This document shows positions 1-7,753 of a stretch of 64,000 nt of DNA, piece by piece. Numbering within the stretch: the first letter of the stretch is position 1; each line of letters starts with the position of its first letter. Both the position numbers and the translations under genes were made by a program. The notes beneath the pieces were generated by a model. That model saw nothing but the letters and a program-made list of their open reading frames with translations, did not search any database and was not told where the DNA came from. This DNA is from Pseudomonas putida NBRC 14164 (GTDB taxonomy: Bacteria > Pseudomonadota > Gammaproteobacteria > Pseudomonadales > Pseudomonadaceae): NCBI RefSeq assembly GCF_000412675.1, contig NC_021505.1, forward strand, positions 4,520,501 through 4,584,500, written 5' to 3'.

Positions 1-1
1 A

Positions 2-916
2 GAACTTGAGAGCCTGCTTAGTCCACCCAGTCGTGAAGCTTGGATAAAAAGTTTAATGGAGCAAGCGGGGATCAAAACGGCAGAGGGACTGCAAATCAGC
101 TGGCACCAAATTGATGCCGTTGATGTTTACGCATTCCATATCACTGTGATGGAACACCATGAACCTAAAGAATACTTGGCCAAGCTATTTGGCAACAACA
201 TTGCGACGCTCGCGAAACAGGAACGGCTACTATTCGAGCACCAGCCGCATTTGCCTTCAATCGAGTGGGTCGGGCATCACCTACTGCACGGCGTCGACTG
301 TCATCTCTTCCGTCTAGATGGCCACAAGAAGCTGATCAGACGCCAAATTGGCGATGGCGTCGTAGCGATCAATGAGCAGCTTCTTCGCTGCGAACCGGCG
401 CACGAATTGCTAATACGCTTCAGCCGTACTCGCCCTTACTTAGAGCAACGACTGGATAAGAGATTTATTGAACCTCTACGGTTCGTGTGCTCGACTCCGG
501 AGGAAGCAGATAAGGTTGATCGCTTGCTTGAATCTTTCGATTTGATTATTGAAAAACTCCGCAACTTACCACGACAGATCGTGTCATTGGACATTACGTC
601 AGAATCTTTGCTCATTTCTGCCTCACAGAAGTATAAACTGAGCCATTGGAGCAGTTGGCGCATTGAAGCTGCCGGTAGTAATTGGCCTATCGGAGAAAAA
701 GAGCGCCTTTGCAAGGCAGTTGAAGCTGCACGCACTCATCGCCCTAGCTTGCAAAACACGCCTACCCACCACGTCGTGTTATCAGCGTTCATGTATAGCT
801 TTGAGAGACTCTTGCTTAGGAAGGATTATCCAGCCGCACTGAGGTTGCTGGACGACATTCTCGCCGCCAATACAGAGGATAAAGCCCTGGATATTCAGCA
901 GGAGTTCGTTCAGTGA
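2..916 (+). CDS. Kinase-like (APH/choline-kinase fold) protein, probable pseudokinase, 5' partial
   Basis: The frame is open back to base 2, and the first ATG (56) has no Shine-Dalgarno sequence, so the gene probably begins outside the window. I do not recognise a named family. The layout resembles an aminoglycoside phosphotransferase-type kinase: a beta-rich N-lobe with a possible ATP-lysine in YLAKLFG, a helix with KQERLLFE, and a C-lobe segment VSLDITSESLLI followed by LSHW. Active relatives carry HGDxxxxN and then (L/I)DW. Here HGD is SLD, the metal-binding Asn is Ser and the DW aspartate is His, so catalysis looks impaired (inference). The stop overlaps the GTG start of the next glycosyltransferase by four bases, so it is cotranscribed with two GT4 genes. 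Composition is AT-richer than the chromosome backbone. Confidence 0.6.
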   Translation, partial: ELESLLSPPSREAWIKSLMEQAGIKTAEGLQISWHQIDAVDVYAFHITVMEHHEPKEYLAKLFGNNIATLAKQERLLFEHQPHLPSIEWVGHHLLHGVDCHLFRLDGHKKLIRRQIGDGVVAINEQLLRCEPAHELLIRFSRTRPYLEQRLDKRFIEPLRFVCSTPEEADKVDRLLESFDLIIEKLRNLPRQIVSLDITSESLLISASQKYKLSHWSSWRIEAAGSNWPIGEKERLCKAVEAARTHRPSLQNTPTHHVVLSAFMYSFERLLLRKDYPAALRLLDDILAANTEDKALDIQQEFVQ

Positions 917-2160
917 AAAAAATCGCCATGATCGTATGGAACGAGTTTCTTAATGATGCCCGAGTGCTCAAAGAAGCCCAGACGTTACAGAGCGCAGGAT
1001 ACCAAGTTCGCGTCTTTGCCTTGCACACGCCCGGCGTCACACGGCAACAAGAGCGCCTGGAGGGTGGAATTGAAGTCTTCCGCGTGGCGCGTAGCCCGCT
1101 CTGGCGATTGCGCAAACGCAAAATCGCTTCTGCTCCAGCCCCCAGCACCAGCAGAAGCCAAGGGCCCATTGGCAAGCTAGGTTTCAAGCATCAACTGTTG
1201 CGTCTGGTCGCCCGCGCCTGGACTCACACAACGCTGCTGGCGCACATGGTCCGTTTTCGCGCAAACGTGGTGCACTCGCACGATGTAAATACGTTGCCAA
1301 CTGCCTGGCTGGCCTCCCGTATGAGCCGTGCCCGCCTGATTTACGACGCTCATGAGATCAGCACCAGCCGTGAAGGCTACGATAGTTTTCGCAAATTGGT
1401 GGGTATGGTCGAGAAGCGACTTATGCCCAGAGCGGATGGCACTATCACGACCACAGATGCCCGCGCCAAGTACTTTGCCCGGGCTTATCAAGTCACACGC
1501 CCGACAGTGCTGCAGAACCGGCCCCGGTTAACGCGCTGCGGACGCACAAATCGGATTCGTGAAGAGCTTGGCCTCACTGAGCAATGGCCAATCATTGTTT
1601 ATCAAGGTGGCCTGCAGCAGGGTCGTGGTCTTGAGAAGCTCATTCGTACCGCAGGGAACGTTCCAGACGCTTATTTCGTGCTCATTGGTGGGGGGCGCCT
1701 GGCCCACAGCCTGAGTCAGATCATTGAAGAACTCGAACTGCAAGACCGGGTACGCATCATCCCCACAGTACCGCTGGCAGAGCTCCCGAGCTACACGGCC
1801 TCAGCGGATATCGGTGTGCAACCCATTGAGAACACCTGCCTCAATCACTACACCACCGACTCGAACAAACTGTTCGAATATCTGATTGCCGGGCTACCCG
1901 TTGTGGCGACGGACTTTCCGGAAATCCGTCGTATTGTGCGAAAGAATGATGTTGGCGTACTCGTTCCCGCCAATGATCCGACGAGCCTAGCACACGCCCT
2001 GAACGTATTGGTTTCTGATGGCAGTTTGCGTGAGGCTTATGCAGAAAATGCGCGTTCGACTGCTGCCACTTTGAATTGGGAGGAGCAGGAGGCGCGGCTG
2101 ACTGATTTGTATAAAAAGGTTCTTTCTTCGGACTCATTAGCGCTGCAGGCAAGATCATGA
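913..2160 (+). CDS. Glycosyltransferase family 4
   Basis: A 415-residue GT-B enzyme expected to transfer a sugar from a nucleotide donor to a lipid-linked or LPS acceptor at the cytoplasmic face. The N-terminal half has the acceptor-domain strand (KIAMIVWNEF, then the HSHDVNTLPTAW region). The C-terminal half has the donor-domain signature: YQGGLQQGRG, VLIGGG, then NKLFEYLIAGLPVVATDFPE with the acidic residues of the EX7E-type motif. It starts with GTG inside the previous stop (GTGA) and ends in an ATGA overlap with the next GT4, so the three genes appear translationally coupled. Donor and acceptor cannot be read from the sequence. Codon use is AT-richer than in the core genes. Confidence 0.85.
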   Translation: MKKIAMIVWNEFLNDARVLKEAQTLQSAGYQVRVFALHTPGVTRQQERLEGGIEVFRVARSPLWRLRKRKIASAPAPSTSRSQGPIGKLGFKHQLLRLVARAWTHTTLLAHMVRFRANVVHSHDVNTLPTAWLASRMSRARLIYDAHEISTSREGYDSFRKLVGMVEKRLMPRADGTITTTDARAKYFARAYQVTRPTVLQNRPRLTRCGRTNRIREELGLTEQWPIIVYQGGLQQGRGLEKLIRTAGNVPDAYFVLIGGGRLAHSLSQIIEELELQDRVRIIPTVPLAELPSYTASADIGVQPIENTCLNHYTTDSNKLFEYLIAGLPVVATDFPEIRRIVRKNDVGVLVPANDPTSLAHALNVLVSDGSLREAYAENARSTAATLNWEEQEARLTDLYKKVLSSDSLALQARS

Positions 2161-3446
2161 CCACACGGATCCTCCTGCTGAGTTTTTACTACCCACCGGA
2201 CCTTTCTGCGGGCTCGTTTCGTGCTGAGGCGCTTGTCAACGCGCTTCGTACCGAACTTGGCGATCACGTCGACATTGAGGTAGTTACCACTCAACCTAAC
2301 CGGTATCACTCCTTCACAGCCAACGCCGTGAGCATTGAACGCTCACCACTCCTGACAATCAGACGGATAGATGTGCCTGCACACCGCAGTGGTATCAGGG
2401 ACCAAGCACTGGCGTTTGCCAGCTTTGCCTTTAATGCGTTGAAGATTACTCGCAAGAAGAAGTACGACCTCGTTTTTGCCACTTCATCGCGATTGATGAC
2501 AGCATCTCTTGGTGCCCTGATCGCGAAACGAAACGGATGTGGGCTCTATCTCGACATTCGCGACATCTTGGTCGATACGTTGCGCGAGCTGCTGCCCTCA
2601 CGTTGGGGCCAATTATCGGCATCCATTTTCTCTCGAATAGAGCGGTGGACCATCAAGCAAGCAACGAGGGTCAACCTGATCTCTCCGGGCTTCCTGCCTT
2701 ACTTCAATACCCGCTATCCTGGACGTGAGTTCACGCTCTATACCAATGGTGTGGATGAACTATTCATCAACCACCCGCAGGCGCCCCAGCTGCCAGCGCT
2801 CCAGACACGCTCTGAGCGGCTGCAAGTGGTGTATGCGGGCAATATTGGAACTGGCCAAGGGTTAGATCAAATTCTTCCAGAACTGGCCAAGCGCCTGAAT
2901 GACAAAGTCGATTTTCATCTGATAGGGGCCGGGAGCGCTCTGGAGAGCTTGAGAAAGGCGCTTGCACGCGCTGAGGTAGAGAACGTGCGCATATCGCCGC
3001 CAATGAAGCGCGATAAATTATTACGTGTTTATCATCAAGCTGATGTTTTGTTTCTTCACCTGAATAACCTCAAGGCCTTCCGCCGCGTACTTCCCTCCAA
3101 GCTTTTCGAGTATGCCGCCACTGACAAGCCCATCTGGGGTGGACTGTCGGGCTACGCAAGTCGATTCGCGCAAAAAAGAATTAAAAATGTGGCATTGTTT
3201 CCGCCATGCGATGTTGATGCCGCAATTGAGGCACTACAAGGCTTGGCACTGCAGAAGATATCACGCCTTGAATTCGTGCAGCAGTACTCGCGCACAGCAA
3301 TCAAAAAAAGAATGGCCCTGGACGTGCTGCAGATTTCTCCTAAATACATTGCCCACTCATCACGCGCACGACTGGGAATCTCCACCGAACACAACCACCT
3401 GCTGGCCACTACTGAGAAGCCAGCAAAGGTATCGTCCCTGAACTAA
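2157..3446 (+). CDS. Glycosyltransferase family 4 (WbuB/WbpH-like)
   Basis: A 429-residue GT-B protein. The N-terminus ILLLSFYYPPDLSAGSFR is the typical opening of WbuB-like GT4 enzymes that bind amino-sugar or deoxysugar donors. The donor domain contains VVYAGNIGTGQGLDQIL, FHLIGAGSALE and the P-S-K-L-F-E-Y segment (PSKLFEYAATDKPIWG). The usual 'GlPVv' after the EX7E region reads 'DKPIWG', as in several WbuB-type proteins. Its ATG overlaps the upstream TGA (ATGA). It lies between another GT4 and an acyltransferase in one operon, consistent with building or decorating a surface glycan. The sugar specificity is unknown. Confidence 0.83.
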   Translation: MTTRILLLSFYYPPDLSAGSFRAEALVNALRTELGDHVDIEVVTTQPNRYHSFTANAVSIERSPLLTIRRIDVPAHRSGIRDQALAFASFAFNALKITRKKKYDLVFATSSRLMTASLGALIAKRNGCGLYLDIRDILVDTLRELLPSRWGQLSASIFSRIERWTIKQATRVNLISPGFLPYFNTRYPGREFTLYTNGVDELFINHPQAPQLPALQTRSERLQVVYAGNIGTGQGLDQILPELAKRLNDKVDFHLIGAGSALESLRKALARAEVENVRISPPMKRDKLLRVYHQADVLFLHLNNLKAFRRVLPSKLFEYAATDKPIWGGLSGYASRFAQKRIKNVALFPPCDVDAAIEALQGLALQKISRLEFVQQYSRTAIKKRMALDVLQISPKYIAHSSRARLGISTEHNHLLATTEKPAKVSSLN

Positions 3447-3495
3447 CCGCCAGGGTATCTCACCGATTGCCATCTCACAGGATTGAAATAAGAAA

Positions 3496-4722
3496 ATGAC
3501 AAGCGGGCTTCAGAAAATGAGTCTGTCCAAGCTGGATGGGATTCGCGGCATTGCGGCCGTGATTGTGATTTTTTCCCATGCGTTGTTCTGGTACTACCCA
3601 GCAATGCATCTGGGTGAACGCACCAAGGGCCGCCCCCTCGACGGCATAGAATGGTTTGATAGCCCATTCTCTTTTTTTTACCGTGGCGGGTTCTCTGTGT
3701 CCGTGTTCTTCATCTTGAGCGGCTTAGTACTTACCTACAGTATCTCAAGACACGCCGACGTGGTTAACTCTATTCGCAAAGCATCGTTGAAACGCTATAT
3801 TCGCCTGGGCGTTCCTGTCGCAGCGTCCGTTCTAATCGGATGTGCACTGATGAAGCTTGGAATTTATGAGGCACCAAAGGTCAGCCCTATTCCAGTACTT
3901 TCAACCCCCTATCTATTCAATGCCACATGGGACGGAGCTATAAGAGACGCCATTTATGGCGCGCTGGCGTTGGGAGACAGCCGCTATAACTATGTACTCT
4001 GGACCATCCAGATAGAACTCATCGGATCATTCGCCATCTTTGCGGCCTTCGCGCTGTTTGGAGGAAATGCGTTCGTCTATCGCCTTTTTTGCATCCTCGC
4101 ATTCCTTGTGTTGTCCGCATCAACCAACAAGACGGCGATGTATACATCGCTTTTCTTTCTAGGCTCGATGTTAATAACCTTTCGATTCAATGAGGAAAAG
4201 CCCAGTATCAAAAGGACGGTAATTTGCATGGCCGGCCTGCTCATCGGGCTGTATTTGGCCGGTTTTCACTCTGCAAGCGCCTCCTATGAAATGCTTAACA
4301 CTATAACCCGGGCACTGTCCGCCATAACGGGCTACCAGCCTTCCTGGCTATTGATCATGCCTGCGCTCGGAGGCCTCGTTATTTTACTCAGCGTCCTGAA
4401 CGCTCAGCGGACATTTGCTGTTCTGGATAGCGCACCAATGAAGTGGCTAGGTAAGCTGTCATTTTCTCTTTACCTGCTTCACACCTTCATTCTGGTCGTG
4501 GTCGCTCAGTTCTTCACAAAACATTTTGGCATGAGTTTTCCTGCCATGATAATGACATTGAGCACAACACTCATCCTCACCCTTATCGCTTCCTACTTCT
4601 TCCATTTGAAGGTTGATTTGCCCGCCATTACCTTGGCAAACAAGTTCTCCTCACTTCTACTCGGCACGAAAGAGAAAGCTGCCAAAGCTGAAGGCAATCA
4701 GCAACAGCCGGCGCAAGCATGA
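3496..4722 (+). CDS. Acyltransferase family 3 membrane protein
   Basis: A 408-residue OafA/Oac-type integral membrane acyltransferase, probably O-acetylating a surface glycan. Family features visible are the opening LDGIRGIAAVIVIFSHALFWYY with the conserved Arg and His, a second hydrophobic block FSVSVFFILSGLVLTYSI, and about ten hydrophobic segments ending in SFSLYLLHTFILVVVAQF. The start is uncertain: ATG 3496 has only a weak AT-rich upstream, and an ATG seven codons later (3517) is possible. It lies 49 nt after the second GT4 and is last in the + strand operon. Its TGA overlaps the first base of the terminator stem. Base composition is lower in GC than the rml genes opposite. Confidence 0.82.
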   Translation: MTSGLQKMSLSKLDGIRGIAAVIVIFSHALFWYYPAMHLGERTKGRPLDGIEWFDSPFSFFYRGGFSVSVFFILSGLVLTYSISRHADVVNSIRKASLKRYIRLGVPVAASVLIGCALMKLGIYEAPKVSPIPVLSTPYLFNATWDGAIRDAIYGALALGDSRYNYVLWTIQIELIGSFAIFAAFALFGGNAFVYRLFCILAFLVLSASTNKTAMYTSLFFLGSMLITFRFNEEKPSIKRTVICMAGLLIGLYLAGFHSASASYEMLNTITRALSAITGYQPSWLLIMPALGGLVILLSVLNAQRTFAVLDSAPMKWLGKLSFSLYLLHTFILVVVAQFFTKHFGMSFPAMIMTLSTTLILTLIASYFFHLKVDLPAITLANKFSSLLLGTKEKAAKAEGNQQQPAQA

Positions 4723-4769
4723 AAAAGACGGTGAAGACGAGTGTGCAACTCGATCTTCACCGTCTTTTT
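4722..4769. terminator. Strong bidirectional rho-independent terminator between the convergent operons
   Basis: Arms 4722-4737 (AAAAAGACGGTGAAGA) and 4754-4769 (TCTTCACCGTCTTTTT) are perfect 16-base complements. An inner CGAG/CTCG helix extends the stem. The A-run on one side and T-run on the other let it work in both directions, ending the acyltransferase operon on + and the rmlBDA end of the O-antigen locus on -. Confidence 0.92.
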
Positions 4770-4800
4770 ATGGATAAGCGAAGATTGCTGTCTTACCGCC

Positions 4801-5691
4801 TCAATAAACCCTATCCCCCACCAACCGCTTCAAATACTGCCCATACCCATTCTTGGCCAACGGCTCAGCCAGCTTCAACAGCTGCTCTGCCCCAATCCAC
4901 CCCTGCCTGAACGCCACCTCTTCCGGGCAAGCCACCTTCAGCCCCTGCCGGCGCTCGATCGTAGCGATATACCCACTCGCCTCCAGCAACGAATCATGCG
5001 TGCCGGTATCCAGCCAGGCATACCCGCGCCCCATGATCTCCACCGACAGCCGGTTCTGCTCCAGGTACACCCGGTTCAAATCGGTAATCTCCAGCTCGCC
5101 ACGGGGAGACGGCTTGATGCCCTTGGCAATCTCGACCACGTCCTTGTCGTAGAAATACAGCCCGGTCACGGCATAGCTGGACTTCGGCTTGGCGGGCTTT
5201 TCTTCCAGGCTGATGGCCTTGCCCGTGTCATCGAACTCGACCACGCCATAACGCTCTGGGTCGTGCACGTGGTAGGCGAACACGCTGGCGCCGTCGTCGC
5301 GGTCCATGGCGTTGCGCAGCAGCTGCTGGAAGTCATGGCCGTAGTAGATGTTGTCGCCCAGCACCAGCGCCGACAGGTCGTTGCCGATGAAGTCTTCACC
5401 AATCAGGAACGCCTGTGCCAGGCCGTCCGGGGAGGCTTGTACGGCATAGGTGATGTTGATGCCCCACTGGTGGCCATCGCCGAGCAGTTGCTCGAAGCGT
5501 GGGGTGTCTTGTGGGGTGGAGATGATCAGGATGTCCTGGATGCCCGCCAGCATCAGCGTGGTCAGCGGGTAGTAGATCATCGGTTTGTCGTACACCGGCA
5601 GCAGCTGCTTGGAAATTGCCAGGGTCGCCGGGTGCAGGCGGGTACCCGACCCGCCCGCCAGAATGATGCCTTTACGGTTCATAGTGGTCAT
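4801..5691 (-). CDS. rmlA: Glucose-1-phosphate thymidylyltransferase RmlA
   Basis: RmlA makes dTDP-glucose from glucose-1-phosphate and dTTP, the first step of dTDP-rhamnose and dTDP-3-amino-sugar synthesis. At 296 residues it is the family length. The nucleotide-binding signature GIILAGGSGTRLHPAT is at residues 7-22, followed by SKQLLPVYDKPMIYYPL, LVLGDNIYYG and the EEKPAKPKS region. ATG 5691 overlaps the rmlD stop (ATGA); a second ATG at 5682 (MNRKG) is an alternative start. It is the last gene of the minus-strand cluster, followed by the terminator at 4722-4769. No separate rmlC follows it, as it does in many rml operons; the epimerase domain is found instead in the fusion at 21056-22027. 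Confidence 0.96.
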   Translation of the reverse strand: MTTMNRKGIILAGGSGTRLHPATLAISKQLLPVYDKPMIYYPLTTLMLAGIQDILIISTPQDTPRFEQLLGDGHQWGINITYAVQASPDGLAQAFLIGEDFIGNDLSALVLGDNIYYGHDFQQLLRNAMDRDDGASVFAYHVHDPERYGVVEFDDTGKAISLEEKPAKPKSSYAVTGLYFYDKDVVEIAKGIKPSPRGELEITDLNRVYLEQNRLSVEIMGRGYAWLDTGTHDSLLEASGYIATIERRQGLKVACPEEVAFRQGWIGAEQLLKLAEPLAKNGYGQYLKRLVGDRVY

Positions 5692-6584
5692 TTCTCGTGT
5701 ATTTCCGTGAGCATGCGGGCCACTCCCTGGCGCCAGTCTGGCAGGGTCAGGGCAAAAGCCTTCTGCAGTTTGTGGGTATCAAGACGTGAGTTGGACGGCC
5801 GCTGGGCAGGCGTCGGGTAGGCATCGGTGGTCAACGGGTTGACCTGTTCGGCGTGGGCTTTCAACGCTACCCCTTGTGCCGCCGCCTGCTCCAGCACGAA
5901 GCGGGCGTAGCCGCACCAGGTGGTTTCACCGCCGGCTGCCAGGTGGTACAGGCCGGCCAGGGCCGGGTTGCGGCGGGTGGCGGTGATGGCGTGGGCGGTG
6001 ATGTCGGCGATCAGCTCGGCACCGGTAGGGGCGCCGTGCTGGTCGTCAATCACGCCCAGGCTGTCGCGTTCGCCGGCCAGGCGCAGCATGGTCTTGGCAA
6101 AATTGTTGCCACGAGCGGCGTACACCCAGCAGGTACGGAATATCAGGTGCTGGCAGCCGGCCGCCTGGATGGCTTGCTCGCCAGCCAGCTTGCTTTCGCC
6201 GTAGGTGTTCAGCGGGCCGACGCTGTCGTCCTCGCGCCAGGCCTGTGTGCCCTGCCCGGGGAACACGTAGTCAGTGGAGTAATGCACCAGCAGTGCGCCG
6301 CAGTCGGCAGCGGCGCGGGCCAGCACGCCGACGGCTTCGGCGTTTACCCTGAAGGCTTGATCGCGGTCGCTTTCAGCCTTGTCGACGGCGGTGTAAGCGG
6401 CGGCGTTGACGATGACCTCAGGGGCGTAGGCGCGCACGGTTTCGGCCAGGCCTGGCAGGTTGGCCAGGTCACCGCAGTGCGCCTGGCTGCGGCTGTTCAG
6501 CGCCAGCACCTGGCCCAAGGGGGCCAGGCTGCGTTGCAGCTCCCAACCTACCTGGCCGTCCTTGCCCAGTAGCAGAATCTTCAT
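5688..6584 (-). CDS. rmlD: dTDP-4-dehydrorhamnose reductase RmlD
   Basis: An NAD(P)H-dependent SDR enzyme that reduces dTDP-4-keto-L-rhamnose to dTDP-L-rhamnose. The start is ATG 6584 (MKILLLGKDGQVGWEL), which overlaps the rmlB stop as ATGA; the 11 codons further upstream lie inside rmlB. Residues visible are the N-terminal GKDGQVG cofactor loop, VIVNAAAYTAVDKAE, STDYVFPG, and TYGESKLAGEQA with the catalytic Tyr and Lys. The protein is about 298 residues, normal for the family. It depends on an epimerase for its substrate, and the only one in the window is the N-terminal half of the RmlC-FdtA fusion. Confidence 0.95.
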   Translation of the reverse strand: MKILLLGKDGQVGWELQRSLAPLGQVLALNSRSQAHCGDLANLPGLAETVRAYAPEVIVNAAAYTAVDKAESDRDQAFRVNAEAVGVLARAAADCGALLVHYSTDYVFPGQGTQAWREDDSVGPLNTYGESKLAGEQAIQAAGCQHLIFRTCWVYAARGNNFAKTMLRLAGERDSLGVIDDQHGAPTGAELIADITAHAITATRRNPALAGLYHLAAGGETTWCGYARFVLEQAAAQGVALKAHAEQVNPLTTDAYPTPAQRPSNSRLDTHKLQKAFALTLPDWRQGVARMLTEIHEK

Positions 6585-7651
6585 GCCGAACGCCCTGCGT
6601 AGTTTTTCTCTACCCAATCGCGGTAGTTGCCGGACTGTACGTTCTGCACCCAGTCCTGGTTGTCGAGGTACCAGGCCACAGTCTTGCGAATGCCGGTCTC
6701 GAAGGTTTCGGCGGGTTTCCAGCCCAGCTCGCGCTCCAGCTTGCGGGCGTCGATGGCGTAGCGGCGGTCATGGCCGGGGCGGTCGGTCACATAGGTGATC
6801 TGGTCGGCGTAAGGCTTGCCGTCGGCGCGGGGTCGCAGCTCGTCCAGCAGGGCACACACGCGGTTGACGATTTCCAGGTTGGGCTTTTCGTTCCAGCCGC
6901 CCACGTTGTACACCTCACCGGTGGTGCCGGCTTCCAGCACACGGCGGATGGCGCTGCAGTGGTCCTTGACGTACAGCCAGTCGCGGATCTGCTGGCCGTC
7001 GCCGTACACCGGCAATGGCTTGCCTGCGAGTGCGTTGACGATCATCAGCGGGATGAGCTTTTCCGGGAAGTGGTACGGGCCGTAGTTGTTCGAGCAGTTG
7101 GTGGTCAGCACCGGCAGGCCATAGGTGTGGTGGTAGGAGCGCACCAGGTGGTCACTGGCGGCCTTGCTGGCCGAGTACGGGCTGTTGGGCTGATACTGGT
7201 GGGTTTCGGTGAAGGCCGGCTCGTCGGCAGCCAGCGAGCCATACACTTCGTCGGTGGACACGTGCAGGAAGCGGAACGCCTGGCGGGCCTGTTCGTCCAG
7301 GCCGCCCCAATGGGCGCGCACGGCTTCCAGCAGGCGGAAGGTGCCGACGATATTGGTTTCGATGAAGTCTTCCGGGCCATGGATCGAGCGGTCGACGTGG
7401 GACTCGGCAGCGAAGTTGACGATGGCGCGCGGCTGGTGTTCCTTCAGCAGGCGAGCTACCAGCTCGGAGTCACCGATATCGCCGTGCACGAAGATGTGGC
7501 GCTTGTCGCCTTGCAGGCTGCTCAGGGTTTGCAGGTTGCCTGCATAGGTGAGCTTGTCGAGGTTGACCACGGGCTCGTCACTGGCGGCCAGCCAGTCCAA
7601 CACGAAGTTCGCGCCAATGAAGCCCGCACCACCAGTTACCAGAATAGTCAT
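6581..7651 (-). CDS. rmlB: dTDP-glucose 4,6-dehydratase RmlB
   Basis: Converts dTDP-glucose to dTDP-4-keto-6-deoxyglucose, the common precursor for rhamnose and for Fuc3NAc/Qui3NAc. The 356 residues begin with the Rossmann motif GGAGFIGANF. Further on are HVSTDEVYG and YSASKAASDHLVRSY with the catalytic YxxxK, and NNYGPYHFPEKLIPL. A GGGAAG sequence lies about 9 nt before ATG 7651. It is first of the tightly overlapping rmlBDA trio, about 100 nt downstream of wbpM, so it may be read through from the O-antigen operon or have its own promoter. I could not identify a promoter. Confidence 0.96.
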   Translation of the reverse strand: MTILVTGGAGFIGANFVLDWLAASDEPVVNLDKLTYAGNLQTLSSLQGDKRHIFVHGDIGDSELVARLLKEHQPRAIVNFAAESHVDRSIHGPEDFIETNIVGTFRLLEAVRAHWGGLDEQARQAFRFLHVSTDEVYGSLAADEPAFTETHQYQPNSPYSASKAASDHLVRSYHHTYGLPVLTTNCSNNYGPYHFPEKLIPLMIVNALAGKPLPVYGDGQQIRDWLYVKDHCSAIRRVLEAGTTGEVYNVGGWNEKPNLEIVNRVCALLDELRPRADGKPYADQITYVTDRPGHDRRYAIDARKLERELGWKPAETFETGIRKTVAWYLDNQDWVQNVQSGNYRDWVEKNYAGRSA

Positions 7652-7753
7652 CGTTCAGTTCTTCCCAATTGCCGCTTTCAAACTTCACTGCGTTTGAAGT
7701 TCATGTGGGCGTTGCTTTGCCGGCAACGCCTGTTCTATTTGTCAGTTCAGCGT

